Part shown: one piece after another, positions 1 through 8,263 of the stretch
Layout of the letters: each line of letters starts with the position of its first letter
Numbering within the stretch: the first letter of the stretch is position 1
Source: Burkholderia sp. GAS332
GTDB lineage: Bacteria; Pseudomonadota; Gammaproteobacteria; Burkholderiales; Burkholderiaceae
Reading direction: 5' to 3'
DNA length: 64,000 nt
Assembly: GCA_900142905.1 (NCBI GenBank)
Contig: FSRV01000002.1
Location: 4,092,001 to 4,156,000, forward strand
Notes under the pieces: model-generated
Told to the model about the DNA's origin: nothing
Database searches by the model: none
The model's input: only the letters and a program-made list of their open reading frames with translations
Translations under genes and position numbers: made by a program

Positions 1-15
1 CACCCGGTGACCTGG

Positions 16-170
16 TTTAGCAGCCAGACGTTCCAACCGCACACCCGCCCAGGCGGGCGTGCGTCTACCTCTGCACGTCTATATTCCAATGGGCGGGCCG
101 TGGTAGGGGAGCCGCAAGGCTCGCCGGTTCGTTGGAACGCCGGTCTGCTAACCCTACTTCGTGCCCGCTC
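16..170 (+). ncRNA. C4-like antisense RNA, copy 1, with upstream target sites
   Basis: The core folds as nested stems: GCGGGC (93-98) with GCCCGC (163-168), GTAGGG (103-108) with CCCTAC (152-157), GAGCC-GCAA-GGCTC (109-122), and CCGG/CCGG (124-127, 140-143) closing a 12-nt loop. The loop carries GTTGGAACG (131-139) and the linker carries CTGCTAA (145-151). These two segments are complementary, in correct antiparallel order, to CGTTCCAAC (29-37) and TTTAGCAG (16-23) upstream. A separate hairpin lies at 39-62. The same layout, with different but again matching segments, occurs at 16344-16497. This matches the C4 antisense RNA of phages P1 and P7, whose a' and b' segments pair with a and b sites on the same transcript. 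The fold is my own hand pairing. The left edge of the cassette is outside the window. Confidence 0.75.
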
Positions 171-223
171 ACCCCTTCCAAGCGAGTGTCGGGCGATCCG
201 AGAAGTAACAGGGAGATCGCACC

Positions 224-691
224 ATGAGCAAGTCCACCAAAAATCAACCCGCTTCACGTCCGCCTGTCGACGCACTCCAGTATGAAAAGCTTGCCCTGTC
301 GGCATTCGATTTATGCGACCGGCACCTGGGTCAACTGGATACCTTGATTACACTTGCGTCCTCAATATGTAGGAATCCTTCCATTACGCTTGAAGAAAGA
401 CGGCGTCGTCAGACGCTTCTGGAATTGCTGGTGGACACGGCGGAACAGTATCAGCAGGAACTCCAATGCGACCGCGAGCTATACAAGGTGATCGCGCTCG
501 ATGCGAAGGGCGTTCCGCAAAGCCGCATCACGGCACGCCATGCAGCGGATTTGCTTGCAGAGGAGGTATTGCAGCGAGCAGGAGAATCCGTAGCCACTGT
601 TAACGCGCGGCGGCGCAAAGGCCCGTCATCGGAAAGCGCCGCGGCATTGAGCGCCGACGCTGCGTACCAACCGGTTGTCACGCCAAACTAG
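224..691 (+). CDS. Cassette protein of unknown function, copy 1 (155 aa)
   Basis: I do not recognise this family. It is a soluble, mostly helical-looking protein with no signal peptide or membrane segment and an Ala/Ser-rich C-terminal tail from about residue 130. The start is ATG with GGGAGA nine bases upstream. It directly follows the C4-like RNA, so it sits where the P1 immI operon carries genes controlled by C4. A copy at 16553-17020 matches at 151 of 155 residues (differences at positions 7, 10, 115 and 147), while the RNA between the flanks differs more. By position it is inferred to be the gene whose expression the antisense RNA controls. Confidence 0.75.
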   Translation: MSKSTKNQPASRPPVDALQYEKLALSAFDLCDRHLGQLDTLITLASSICRNPSITLEERRRRQTLLELLVDTAEQYQQELQCDRELYKVIALDAKGVPQSRITARHAADLLAEEVLQRAGESVATVNARRRKGPSSESAAALSADAAYQPVVTPN

Positions 692-751
692 GCGATCGGG
701 AGAAACCGGCGAGTGGTAGGGCGGCGAGTCGGAATCCTTCGGAGATTCGTG

Positions 752-780
752 CACTGAGACGGTTTTCGTCCGTCTCAGTG
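752..780 (+). terminator. Hairpin closing cassette copy 1
   Basis: A perfect 11-bp stem, CACTGAGACGG and CCGTCTCAGTG, with a TTTTCGT loop lies 60 bp after the cassette gene. There is no T-run, so a terminator role is uncertain. The sequence GTCTCAGTGCGG after the loop recurs in hairpins elsewhere in the window. Confidence 0.5.
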
Positions 781-878
781 CGGCCAACATGAGCCACTCG
801 AAGATGCAGCCTACATAGTCGACAATCGATCTTCGTTTCGCGAACAATGGGGCTTTCCTTTGATGAGAAGGACACGGC

Positions 879-1403
879 ATGTCGGATGAGACACCTGGGC
901 GCAACGCCCGACTCTGGAAGCGGACGCTGTTCGCCAATTCTGGCGGGGGCGTGAGACCTGCCAATCTTCGCAACGTAACGCGGGAAGACGTACCTGCGCT
1001 AGGCGCGCTTCTTTTTGACGCGTTTCTCGGAACAATCGATGATGCTGGTCAGGCTATGACCCAATACGAATCAAAGGTAACCGCGATTGTCGCTGGTCGG
1101 TACGGGGAATGGATTGCGGCGGCATCGTGGGCGATTGAAGAAACTGATGGTCTTCGATCCGCATGCCTCGTTTGCAACTACAAACCGTATGGTTGTCCAG
1201 TGATTGCCGTGGTGGCGACCACACCTTCGCACAAACGAACGGGTGACGGTGGAAGGTTGGTGGACGCAGCACTGTTGTCGCTCGGGGCGCTCGGTTATCT
1301 GGAATGCTGCGCGATGGTTACCGTTGGGAACGACGCATCAGAGCAGCTCTTCAAAAGTCGCGGCTTCTCGCCTGAAACTGCAGCCCGAACCGGCACAGCC
1401 TGA
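879..1403 (+). CDS. GNAT family N-acetyltransferase
   Basis: The protein has 174 residues and would transfer an acetyl group from acetyl-CoA to an unknown amine. The central strand VIAVVATTP (about 107-115) is followed by a variant acetyl-CoA loop, HKRTGDGGRLVDAAL, and the C-terminal SEQLFKSRGF segment is typical of GNAT folds. The start is ATG with AAGGA upstream. The first 25 residues before the GNAT domain are unusual for the family. The gene stands alone between the cassette hairpin and a convergent membrane protein gene. The substrate cannot be read from sequence. Confidence 0.75.
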   Translation: MSDETPGRNARLWKRTLFANSGGGVRPANLRNVTREDVPALGALLFDAFLGTIDDAGQAMTQYESKVTAIVAGRYGEWIAAASWAIEETDGLRSACLVCNYKPYGCPVIAVVATTPSHKRTGDGGRLVDAALLSLGALGYLECCAMVTVGNDASEQLFKSRGFSPETAARTGTA

Positions 1404-1490
1404 ACTGTGTGTCCGTCTCAGCGCGGCCAACAAGGGACATTCAACTCTGTCGTGAGAATCGTTGACGATCCCCCGCGCCGCTATTCGGGT

Positions 1491-2246
1491 TTATGCCGGC
1501 ACGATGGCGCGGAGCCAATGGGGGATAGTGACAGGCATCGGCTTAGACGACTTTGATTGAATAGTCAGAGGTGCCGCGACGGCTTGGCTAATCATCACTA
1601 CGTTGCCCGTCTTGCTTTCGAAAAGAAAATAGGTCCCGCCCGCAAAGCCAAGATACATGACTGGGTGCTGCTCGTCCCCAGGTAGATCCTTTGCCGCTCC
1701 TGTCGGAGCCACAGTCCGTTTTTCGTTGCCGTCGAAGAACGATTGAGCGTTCGACGAACCTACGAAGGTAGCCAGAAGCGGGAGCGCAATGAGCCAATAC
1801 ACAATCCGCAGTCGGAACGAATTGTTTGGAATGAACTGAATCGTGAGAGGCGCATTCGCGAGCCAGCCGATCCAAGGGAACATCACGAACAGCAGTAGTA
1901 GCCACTTGTCTGGAACGAAGACAAAGAAAATTAGGAAAAATGCGCCGAACGGTGCAAGCGTGAACCAAACCGGCTGCACTTTTTTGAACAAACTGCGCCA
2001 GATGCTTTCTTTGTTGGCTTCTTGTGCCGGCCGCTTGGTCGAGTCGGAATTGAGGAGCATAACACCGAGGAGATTCAGGCCCACTGCCGTCATCATCGGG
2101 TAGAGCGCCATGCTTGCGAAGCCCGTGAGACCCGCGAATTGAAAAATATCAACGTCAAACCGGCTCCAGAATCCCGCAAGATAGCAGGCGGCCACGCCCG
2201 CAGAATAAATCGTGATGAGCGTTGTTTTTTGTATTTGACCACCCAT
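1491..2246 (-). CDS. Multi-pass membrane protein of unknown function
   Basis: I do not recognise the family. About five hydrophobic segments can be seen, including one near the N-terminus, two Phe/Leu-rich helices in the middle and one before the C-terminal soluble domain. The C-terminal part of about 75 residues contains a MYLGFAGGTYFLFESKTGNV stretch that looks like a small beta domain. I chose the ATG at 2246 because GGGAGACC precedes it. The frame is open up to 2384, but that extension looks non-coding. It is convergent with the GNAT gene and divergent from the coiled-coil gene at 2488. Confidence 0.6.
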   Translation of the reverse strand: MGGQIQKTTLITIYSAGVAACYLAGFWSRFDVDIFQFAGLTGFASMALYPMMTAVGLNLLGVMLLNSDSTKRPAQEANKESIWRSLFKKVQPVWFTLAPFGAFFLIFFVFVPDKWLLLLFVMFPWIGWLANAPLTIQFIPNNSFRLRIVYWLIALPLLATFVGSSNAQSFFDGNEKRTVAPTGAAKDLPGDEQHPVMYLGFAGGTYFLFESKTGNVVMISQAVAAPLTIQSKSSKPMPVTIPHWLRAIVPA

Positions 2247-2487
2247 TTTGCGGTCTCCCATTTTTTGTAGAACGCGAAAACAATTGAACAATTTTGTCGG
2301 CCGTCGAACCGCCTCCACTCCCAGTTTATCGGAGTCGCCAATTGCCGTTTCTGGGAAGCATGAATGATCGTGTTGGGCCGTCATCTGCCGCCTGCTTGGG
2401 CTCCCTCGGCAAGCGCGATGCAGGTAGAATCATATGCAGAATACGCCATTGGGCAGTGGCTAATGCAGACGACCGGGGAATCGGATT

Positions 2488-3792
2488 ATGAACGAAGCGC
2501 TTCAAAACATCTGTACAGAACTTGAACAGCTTATCGCGCAACTGAGTAGTTCTTTACCAAACGATCAGCCGTTCGGCATTACACAGAACAACTGGTCCTT
2601 CCCGAATCTGTCGCGACCTGAACTCATCCGGGAAGCGAGGTCGATTATCGACTTGATTCAGGATCGCGGCGGTGAGGAGCTAGGTGACAATGCGGAGCTA
2701 ATAAGGGACTACCCTCGTCGTCTGCAATATCTGCGCAGCAGCACCGTTCCAAATCTTTGGGCAAATGCCGCGAACGGCGTTGCTGCTTATCAAGCAACAT
2801 TGTCGGGCCTTACTTCCGCGCTATCTTCCGCTCTCACAAATGACGGGGCAACTGACGCCGCACTTGCGATAAGAAGGCTCACGCAACAGGTGCGGGCAAT
2901 GGAAGCGCGCCTTCGGGACTTGGAGCCCCGTTCAGCAAAGTTGAGCAACATGGTTGAACGCATCGAGCGCGCGTACGAAGCTGCTGATCAGTTGCCAACG
3001 GATCTAGAGGCCCTCGGCGAGGCCCGCATCCAGCTTCATCAACTAGTCGCAGATTCAGAAAAAGATCACTTGCGTGTATCAGCGCTGCGTGATTCGGCTG
3101 AAGATATATCCAAGAAGCTTGATATCGCTTCGGATGAAGCTGCTGCAACTTTAGCGCGCTGTGAAACAGCGTATGCAGCAGCGACCAGTCAAGGGCTTGC
3201 TGCCGCATTTTCTAAGCGCTCGAAGGCGCTTGATTACTCCATGTGGACATGGGTTGCCGGCTTAGTTGTGGCACTTGGGCTCAGCGCGACAATCGGATCG
3301 AAGCAACTACACTCAGTCACCGAGATCTTGCGAGAGCCGACGGCGAGCGGAACAATCGTCGCATTGAACCTCATACTCTCAGTAATTGCAGTGGGCGCTC
3401 CGGTTTGGTTCGCATGGTTAGCGACGAAGCAAATTGGACAACGGTTCCGGCTCGCGGAGGATTACGCATTTAAAGCTTCCATTTCGCAAGCATATGAGGG
3501 GTATCGCCGCGAAGCAGCGCGCATAGACAAGGATATGGAAGCCAGCTTGTTGGAGTCTGCGCTGAACCGACTTGACGAGTTGCCGCTCCGATTAGTGGAG
3601 CCGGTAAGTCATGGCAGTCCTTGGCATGAGTTGGCGCATTCACCGATTGTTCGAGACGCTTTGCGACTGGTCCCGGGTTTCGCTACCAATGTTGTCGATG
3701 TTGCTCGCGAGAGCTTAGATAAACTCCGGCCGTCCGTGAAGGCGCCAGTTGAAGAAGCCAAGGTAGTTAAGGCCGTGGGCGCGGCAGATTAG
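2488..3792 (+). CDS. Coiled-coil protein with two membrane segments
   Basis: This protein of 434 residues is not recognised. Residues about 105-235 are heptad-like and Ala/Glu/Arg-rich, which predicts a long coiled coil. Two membrane spans follow at about 253-272 and 290-312, then a cytoplasmic helical tail of about 120 residues. Such a layout would anchor a long helical domain to the inner membrane with both soluble ends on the same side. No catalytic motif is visible. It reads away from the membrane protein gene at 1491-2246 and the two could share a regulatory region. Confidence 0.65.
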   Translation: MNEALQNICTELEQLIAQLSSSLPNDQPFGITQNNWSFPNLSRPELIREARSIIDLIQDRGGEELGDNAELIRDYPRRLQYLRSSTVPNLWANAANGVAAYQATLSGLTSALSSALTNDGATDAALAIRRLTQQVRAMEARLRDLEPRSAKLSNMVERIERAYEAADQLPTDLEALGEARIQLHQLVADSEKDHLRVSALRDSAEDISKKLDIASDEAAATLARCETAYAAATSQGLAAAFSKRSKALDYSMWTWVAGLVVALGLSATIGSKQLHSVTEILREPTASGTIVALNLILSVIAVGAPVWFAWLATKQIGQRFRLAEDYAFKASISQAYEGYRREAARIDKDMEASLLESALNRLDELPLRLVEPVSHGSPWHELAHSPIVRDALRLVPGFATNVVDVARESLDKLRPSVKAPVEEAKVVKAVGAAD

Positions 3793-3883
3793 CGAAGCGC
3801 TCCGCGGCTTCATGTGGCGTCAGCAGTTTTCGCACCATCGAATGACCGCTTTACGAAAACTGAAGTGTCCCTTGTGGGTCGAG

Positions 3884-3908
3884 CTGAGTCGGTCGTCATC
3901 GGACTCAG
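3884..3908 (+). repeat. Dispersed CTGAGTC hairpin repeat
   Basis: The stem CTGAGTC/GACTCAG encloses GGTCGTCATCG and is followed by TGCGGC. The same motif (stem ending CTCAG or TTCAG plus TGCGGCC, with a GGT-GTC loop) occurs at 7935-7959 and 58148-58186 and at the ends of both C4 cassettes. The rest of the stretch 3793-4082 shows no gene. Confidence 0.55.
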
Positions 3909-4082
3909 TGCGGCGAACAGCGGTTAGCGGCCACGTTAAACGGAGTGGCAGCTTGTTGGCTCATTGCCGACGCTGAGCATCGTACATCCTGCTGATGTCC
4001 TTTCAGCAGCGCGGTGAATTGCGGAGTCGCTCATTACGAAGCGAATGGTGCCTGCAAGGATCGCGCATCATCACTGGACTAC

Positions 4083-4568
4083 TTACTTGCAAGACGTCTG
4101 GCCCGCGTAGGTAACGCACGTTGGACTGTCATCCTCCCTCAGCCTCGCCCCTAATCGAGAATAAAACGGCCGACAGCCGCCCTGATTACCGCTGAACTGG
4201 AACGACCTAATCCTGTTCGCCATGTCGACCTCTAGGTCGATCTCACAGGCGTAGTTCACGGGTATCGCTTGCATTGTCGTAGCCGTAGCGTGATACGTTG
4301 TCGTTCCGAGCGGCCCTGTCGAATAACCGTTCGCATAAGACTGCTGCGGGACAAAGATTGTCCCGTTCCGATCGACGCTCCACACGTATATGTGGTGTCC
4401 CGCCACCTGCCTCTCGCCTGATGGATATCCAAGCGTTGAGATAGCTTCGTCAATTGGTTCACCGACCAATGTGTTTAGGCGCTCCGAAAACGCCTGATTT
4501 GTGATGCAACCGGAGAGAGGCATCGTTAGGATCGCAAACACGCATAAGCTCAACGCTCGAGATTTCAT
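4083..4568 (-). CDS. Putative lipoprotein, BamE/SmpA-like
   Basis: The 161-residue product has a type II signal with lipobox LSGC (Cys21), so it is probably a lipid-anchored envelope protein. Residues 35-65 (LVGEPIDEAISTLGYPSGER, then HIYVW) resemble the helix-strand start of BamE/SmpA-type small folds. The C-terminal half has three further cysteines that could form disulfides. The start has GGGGGAACG just upstream. It lies 62 bp downstream of another exported protein gene on the same strand, so the two may be co-transcribed. The specific function is unknown. Confidence 0.65.
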   Translation of the reverse strand: MKSRALSLCVFAILTMPLSGCITNQAFSERLNTLVGEPIDEAISTLGYPSGERQVAGHHIYVWSVDRNGTIFVPQQSYANGYSTGPLGTTTYHATATTMQAIPVNYACEIDLEVDMANRIRSFQFSGNQGGCRPFYSRLGARLREDDSPTCVTYAGQTSCK

Positions 4569-4630
4569 CGTTCCCCCGCTTTCTTGGCAGCGATTTGGTT
4601 GGCCGCGGTGCGGCGAGCGCAGAAATCAAA

Positions 4631-4945
4631 TCAGTGCTCCCGCATCGCTGTAACCTTTTCGTTCTCGTCCTTGTTGATGATGTCGTATATCACAAAATTC
4701 CGACCTTGATACGGGACCACTCTCGAACATATGACGACCTCCTCAGATGGTAGCCATAGAGAGCTATCAATCTCGTCTCCGGCTAGCACTTTATAAACGG
4801 CGCCTGACTGCATAATCAGATAGGAGCCGTCCTCACTCTTGCTCTTGAGGTCGTCCTCATCGCACGAATCCGCGTGCGCCGGGGATGTAGAAAGAACCGC
4901 GACAAGCAGGGACATTACGACGCTTACAAATGCGTTTCTTTTCAT
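4631..4945 (-). CDS. Small exported protein of unknown function
   Basis: This 104-residue protein has a clear Sec signal peptide with likely cleavage after AHA at residue 25. The mature part is acidic at first (DSCDEDDLKSKSEDG) and carries two cysteines that could pair in the periplasm. I do not recognise the family. It precedes the lipoprotein gene at 4083-4568 on the same strand with a short gap, which suggests one envelope-related transcript. Confidence 0.6.
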   Translation of the reverse strand: MKRNAFVSVVMSLLVAVLSTSPAHADSCDEDDLKSKSEDGSYLIMQSGAVYKVLAGDEIDSSLWLPSEEVVICSRVVPYQGRNFVIYDIINKDENEKVTAMREH

Positions 4946-5223
4946 GACAATCCCGTATATGGCTTCGGTTGTGCGATCCTGGCTGCGCCAGCAACAGACA
5001 ATCGCGCGACGCTACAAACTCCGTGGGCAAGGAACTGGCACCGATCGATGGGATAGGCGTCTTGATGCTAACGGCCGAAGTTCGACCGTGATCCGCCGTT
5101 CCGTCCAGTATATCCGCCGACTGCTCAAGGTCGGCTTCGGCCGACTGTCCGGCAGAATCTATCGAGCGACCTTCCAACAAGCGATGCAGGTTTCCTGAAT
5201 AATTCAAAGTGGGAGAACTCACC

Positions 5224-5613
5224 ATGTCAGGTGATACGCAGGATCAAAAGATTTCGCCGTTGCCGAGATTCTATTTTTCGGTGGATATTGGTGATCAGAA
5301 GGACTTGGCGTTCCAGGAAGTGTCGGGGCTGGAAACCGAAAGCAAGGCGGGCAATGTCACGCTGAAGAAGGGAGTCTTCGCCAGGGATAGCAAGTTCTGG
5401 CGGTGGTACTCGCAAGTCTCAATGAACACCATCAAGCGCGTGCCGGTGGTGATCAAGCTGTTGGACGAGAAAGGTAACTCGACCATGGTCTGGACGTTGC
5501 AAAACGCGTGGCCGACCAAGATCACCGGAACGGATCTGAAAGCCGACAGCAACGAGGTGGCGGTGGAAACGCTGGAAATTGCCCACGAAGGCTTGATCTT
5601 CGCAAATAGCTGA
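5224..5613 (+). CDS. Orphan phage tail tube protein (gp19/contractile injection type)
   Basis: The 129-residue product resembles the T4-like tail tube family (gp19, Afp/PVC tube subunits). Typical features are the N-terminal PLPRFYFSVDIG strand, FQEVSGLETES, the KKGVF segment, and the C-terminal strand VETLEIAHEGL. These proteins stack as hexameric rings to form the inner tube of contractile systems. I chose ATG 5224 over GTG 5209 because GGGAGAA sits eight bases upstream of it. No sheath, baseplate, spike or ATPase gene lies nearby, so this is an isolated copy, probably a remnant of a larger injection-system or phage locus. Hcp of type VI secretion is a less likely alternative. Confidence 0.75.
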   Translation: MSGDTQDQKISPLPRFYFSVDIGDQKDLAFQEVSGLETESKAGNVTLKKGVFARDSKFWRWYSQVSMNTIKRVPVVIKLLDEKGNSTMVWTLQNAWPTKITGTDLKADSNEVAVETLEIAHEGLIFANS

Positions 5614-6256
5614 ACATGGACCATCACCACGGAGCGATGCAACAGCGCGATCCCCGCATCGAACTAACCGATAGTCCTAGCCAGGGACGGACATTCGGCG
5701 CTGGTGTCCAGATCGTCGACATTCACCGTGCCAATGCGCCTGGTTAGATCGCGTCGGGCACTGACCGGCCGAGACTGTGTGAAAACGCAAAAGCACTCGG
5801 TTTTCGGGTGTCGCCTTACCCTTCCGGAGTTGCTGCCAAGCCAATACGGCGCGATCTGAAGGGTCGATTTTTTAGAACGCCGCATTCAGCATGCGTTTTC
5901 ACACAACCTCGGCCAGGAAGGGCCGTTCGACATCGCAGGCTACATCGTCAACAATCAATGCCTAATTGCTTAGCGCTGTCAGGGTGTTCGACTATTTCAA
6001 TTCGGCTACCGACACTAATCGACGCTCGTCGGGACGGCGGACGAGCTTCCTACATATTCGTATTGAATAGTCGTTGGCCGAAGATATCTCGAAGCTTTTG
6101 GGCGCGCTTCGACTTTCTGATATTGTTTTGAGCGTGCCGCACACCACGCTGCGCGGCACCAACCGTGCGGACACCGCTCCGCCTATCGAGACCAAGCATG
6201 CTGTCGATAAGCACCGCCTTGCAGGCTGCCTCTGGCTCATTCGATGGAGCGTCGAT
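5614..6256. other. Gene-poor stretch with a MITE-like element
   Basis: A 43-codon frame begins at 5616, just after the tail tube gene (MDHHHGAMQQRDPRIE...), and ends at 5747. It may be the remnant of a second tail gene. The MITE-like element lies at 5771-5910. Nothing else recognisable is present. Confidence 0.4.
5771..5910. mobile_element. MITE-like non-autonomous element of about 140 bp
   Basis: The terminal inverted repeats GAGACTGTGTGAAAACGCA (5771-5789) and TGCGTTTTCACACAACCTC (5892-5910) match at 17 of 19 positions. GGCC flanks both ends, either as a 4-bp target duplication or as an extension of the inverted repeat. The interior has no coding frame. The TGTGTGAAAACGC end is of the type seen in IS1182-like elements, so a full-length relative elsewhere in the genome may have mobilised it. 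The family assignment is from memory. Confidence 0.6.
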
Positions 6257-6673
6257 ATGGAAACCACGTTGTCTTCGCCGCATGGCGTCAGTTTCGGAAG
6301 ACTCGCACCAAGTCTCGGAGTTCAAGATATCAGCCGGAGCCTCCAGTTCTACTGCGGTGTGCTGGGGTTTAACAAAGTGTTCGAGAACGGGAATCCGGTC
6401 GGGTTCGTCATCCTGAAGAAGGACAAGGCTGAACTGCATCTGTCGCAGAACAAGAACCATAAGGCATCGCTAAATAACGTAGCCCACCTCATGGTCGAAG
6501 ACGCAACTGTCCTTTATGAGCACTGCACTACCCACAACGTTCGGATCATCAAGGCCTTACGAGATGCTGACTTCGGGCTCAGGTGTTTCGTGCTGACAGA
6601 TCCTGACGGAAATCGCATCGACATTGGCCAGGTTCTCCCAAACCCCGGGGCGCGGCCTGATCGCTGCAGATGA
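6257..6673 (+). CDS. VOC family protein (glyoxalase/bleomycin resistance fold)
   Basis: The 138-residue protein matches the vicinal oxygen chelate fold. LGVQDISRSLQFYCGVLGF is the first beta-alpha unit, and FVLTDPDGNRIDI is the classical last strand. Two such beta-alpha-beta modules are seen in one chain, so it would act as a dimer. I start at ATG 6257 because GGAG lies just upstream and the extension to 6074 does not resemble protein. It may be a small dioxygenase, an isomerase or a drug-binding protein. The substrate is unknown. Confidence 0.75.
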   Translation: METTLSSPHGVSFGRLAPSLGVQDISRSLQFYCGVLGFNKVFENGNPVGFVILKKDKAELHLSQNKNHKASLNNVAHLMVEDATVLYEHCTTHNVRIIKALRDADFGLRCFVLTDPDGNRIDIGQVLPNPGARPDRCR

Positions 6674-7147
6674 ACCCATGACAGGTGGAATCTTGCGTGA
6701 CCGTGGCTTGTCGGCACAGCTTTAAAAATAGTGTCCCAGCGTCCGTCCAATTCGTGGATGGACACGATGCTTCCGAACCCCTTGATGCAACTCGATACCT
6801 CCTGACCGTGGGCTTAGGACGCATCCGAGATCAGGCGACGAGGTTCGTCTAGAGCCCGTTTCCTAAAACCTTAGCTGGCTAGTGGCGCGGTATATGCCGA
6901 TCGCATGCGGTGGTGACCGGCCAGTTTCAGCCGATCGACATGGCGGTCTAAATCTTTGAAAATGGTCTGCACCGACTGTCGATCGATGGGTCAGTCGATC
7001 ACGGATGAAGGAGTAAGGCCCCGGCTGGGCGCGGAGTGCGCGTTATACGACGGGGCTGGCTCCGTATCGACGGGGGGAGCGGGGCCAACACTGCGGCTGG
7101 ACAGTAGTCGCAGCATAGCGGCTTACTTTGAACAAGAGGGAGTTGAC
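6674..7147. other. Stretch with no gene seen
   Basis: I see no coding frame with protein-like composition, no RNA gene and no clear repeat. The last 15 bases hold the GAGGGAG ribosome site of the next gene. Confidence 0.4.
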
Positions 7148-7819
7148 GTGAAAACCATCGAAACAATACCTTCGTTTAGGCATGTACGTTCGCAAGCGAT
7201 TGTTTGCCTACTGGTGATTGGAGCCGCTATTTCGAGCCATGTTGCGGTCGGGGCGGAATCGGCTCAACCCACTCAGGATGGACCGCACTACGTGACCGGA
7301 GACAGCTGGACTTACGAGCTGTCCGACCTGCTCGCGGGAAGCAAACAAACCGTCACGCAAACGGTGACACTCGTTCACGCAGACGGGAGTGCGTTACTCC
7401 AGATCGCCGGAGGCGGTCGCCTGGAACTGACTCCTGAAGCAAATGTGATTCGCATCAAATCCGATCGGAAAGCGTGTGATGTTGGACTTCATTTTCCGCT
7501 GCAAGTCGGAACGCGTCATGAGGTGGACTGCACGACTACTGCCGCAACAGGCCAAACTGTAGTGCTGCGTGGCCAGAGTGAAATAGAAGATGTCGAAACG
7601 GTTAATACGAAGGCAGGCTCGTTTTCCGCGATAAAGATCAAGACGACGGGAACCTGGTCGCCGCTATCCGGCTACGGCGGAGGGCCGATGGAGGAGACCA
7701 GGTGGTATGCGCCAGCTGTCAAACGTGTTGTCCGCGACGAGTATCAAATCCGTCTGGCCGGAAAGGGTACGCCCGCGACGAAAACCAGCGAACTGGTGGA
7801 CTACTCGGTGAAACCTTAG
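7148..7819 (+). CDS. Exported protein of unknown function
   Basis: I chose the GTG at 7148 because GAGGGAG lies seven bases upstream and it opens directly into a signal peptide (hydrophobic SQAIVCLLVIGAAISSHVAV, likely cut after VGA). The mature part of about 185 residues is rich in beta strands and has two cysteines (DRKACDVG and HEVDCTT) that may form a disulfide. It carries a WYAPAVKRVVRDEY segment seen in several periplasmic proteins of unknown role. The protein is therefore probably periplasmic. No enzymatic motif is visible. Confidence 0.6.
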   Translation: MKTIETIPSFRHVRSQAIVCLLVIGAAISSHVAVGAESAQPTQDGPHYVTGDSWTYELSDLLAGSKQTVTQTVTLVHADGSALLQIAGGGRLELTPEANVIRIKSDRKACDVGLHFPLQVGTRHEVDCTTTAATGQTVVLRGQSEIEDVETVNTKAGSFSAIKIKTTGTWSPLSGYGGGPMEETRWYAPAVKRVVRDEYQIRLAGKGTPATKTSELVDYSVKP

Positions 7820-7934
7820 CGCACGGCAAGGTTTTACTCCGACTCAGACCGCGTGAGCTGGCCGTTGCGTCGTTCAAGTTTCAGTTTTTGAGTGGCCGCT
7901 GTCGAGAATGCACGACTGGCTGCAACGGGTCGAC

Positions 7935-7959
7935 CTGAGTCGGTCGTCGTCCGGCTCAG
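7935..7959 (+). repeat. Dispersed CTGAG hairpin repeat
   Basis: CTGAGTCGG-TCGTCGT-CCGGCTCAG followed by TGCGGCC is another copy of the hairpin family. It lies 115 bp after the exported protein gene and may act in 3'-end formation. Confidence 0.55.
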
Positions 7960-8075
7960 TGCGGCCATCTACAGACGTTGGTCCACTTCTTAGCGCGGAC
8001 GTTCGGACGTCAGCTCAACCTTTCCTTACGGACATTCGTGGGTGGACCCTATGCTTTGACAAGCAATCTCGGCAG

Positions 8076-8105
8076 TTGACATTGCCAAAGCATGCCGCCT
8101 AACAT
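8076..8105 (+). promoter_or_regulatory. Candidate sigma-70 promoter of the efflux transcript
   Basis: TTGACA (8076-8081) and TAACAT (8100-8105) are separated by 18 bp. This places a transcription start about 20 bp before the leader peptide. A second TTGACA lies at 8056. Confidence 0.5.
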
Positions 8106-8133
8106 CACTCGCTATGACTAGGAGAATGCCAGC

Positions 8134-8184
8134 ATGAATGCGACATTTATCAACGTACTAGGAAGTCGGCGCATGGTCCGGTAA
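8134..8184 (+). CDS. Leader peptide upstream of efflux gene (16 aa)
   Basis: A short frame, MNATFINVLGSRRMVR, begins with ATG nine bases after a good AGGAG site (8120-8124). It ends with TAA just before the terminator. Its last codons overlap the 5' arm of a hairpin (8168-8176 with 8201-8209). The arrangement of a strong ribosome site, tiny frame and terminator before a drug-efflux gene fits ribosome-dependent attenuation, in which a stalled ribosome changes the downstream fold. The peptide itself is not recognised. Confidence 0.5.
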   Translation: MNATFINVLGSRRMVR

Positions 8185-8234
8185 CGGCACCTGGCCGTCC
8201 CCATGCGCCCCCGACACCTCGGGGGCTTTTTTTT
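8168..8234 (+). terminator. Attenuator: hairpin plus rho-independent terminator
   Basis: The terminator is GCCCCCGA/TCGGGGGC (8207-8226) with an eight-T run (8227-8234). Upstream, GGCGCATGG (8168-8176) pairs with CCATGCGCC (8201-8209), with an inner ACGGC/GCCGT stem. The upstream arm shares 8207-8209 with the terminator stem, so the two folds compete only at their edge. It lies between the leader peptide and the efflux gene with no other coding gene to terminate. Confidence 0.6.
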
Positions 8235-8263
8235 GTCCTGCGCGAAATCGCTTTCGATCGGAA

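Noticed and set aside
7..285. Plus-strand frame across the C4-like RNA in copy 1 and its equivalent at 16345-16614, resembling Ash/Icd-like proteins
   Set aside because: The frame overlaps the structured RNA and the start of the 155-residue gene. Compensatory changes in the loops preserve RNA pairing, not the protein sequence. Icd-like peptides do overlap C4 in phage P1, so a small peptide cannot be excluded, but I do not call it.
5224..5613. Hcp of a type VI secretion system
   Set aside because: The motifs SGLETES and VETLEIAHEGL fit gp19-type tail tubes better, and no other T6SS gene is near.
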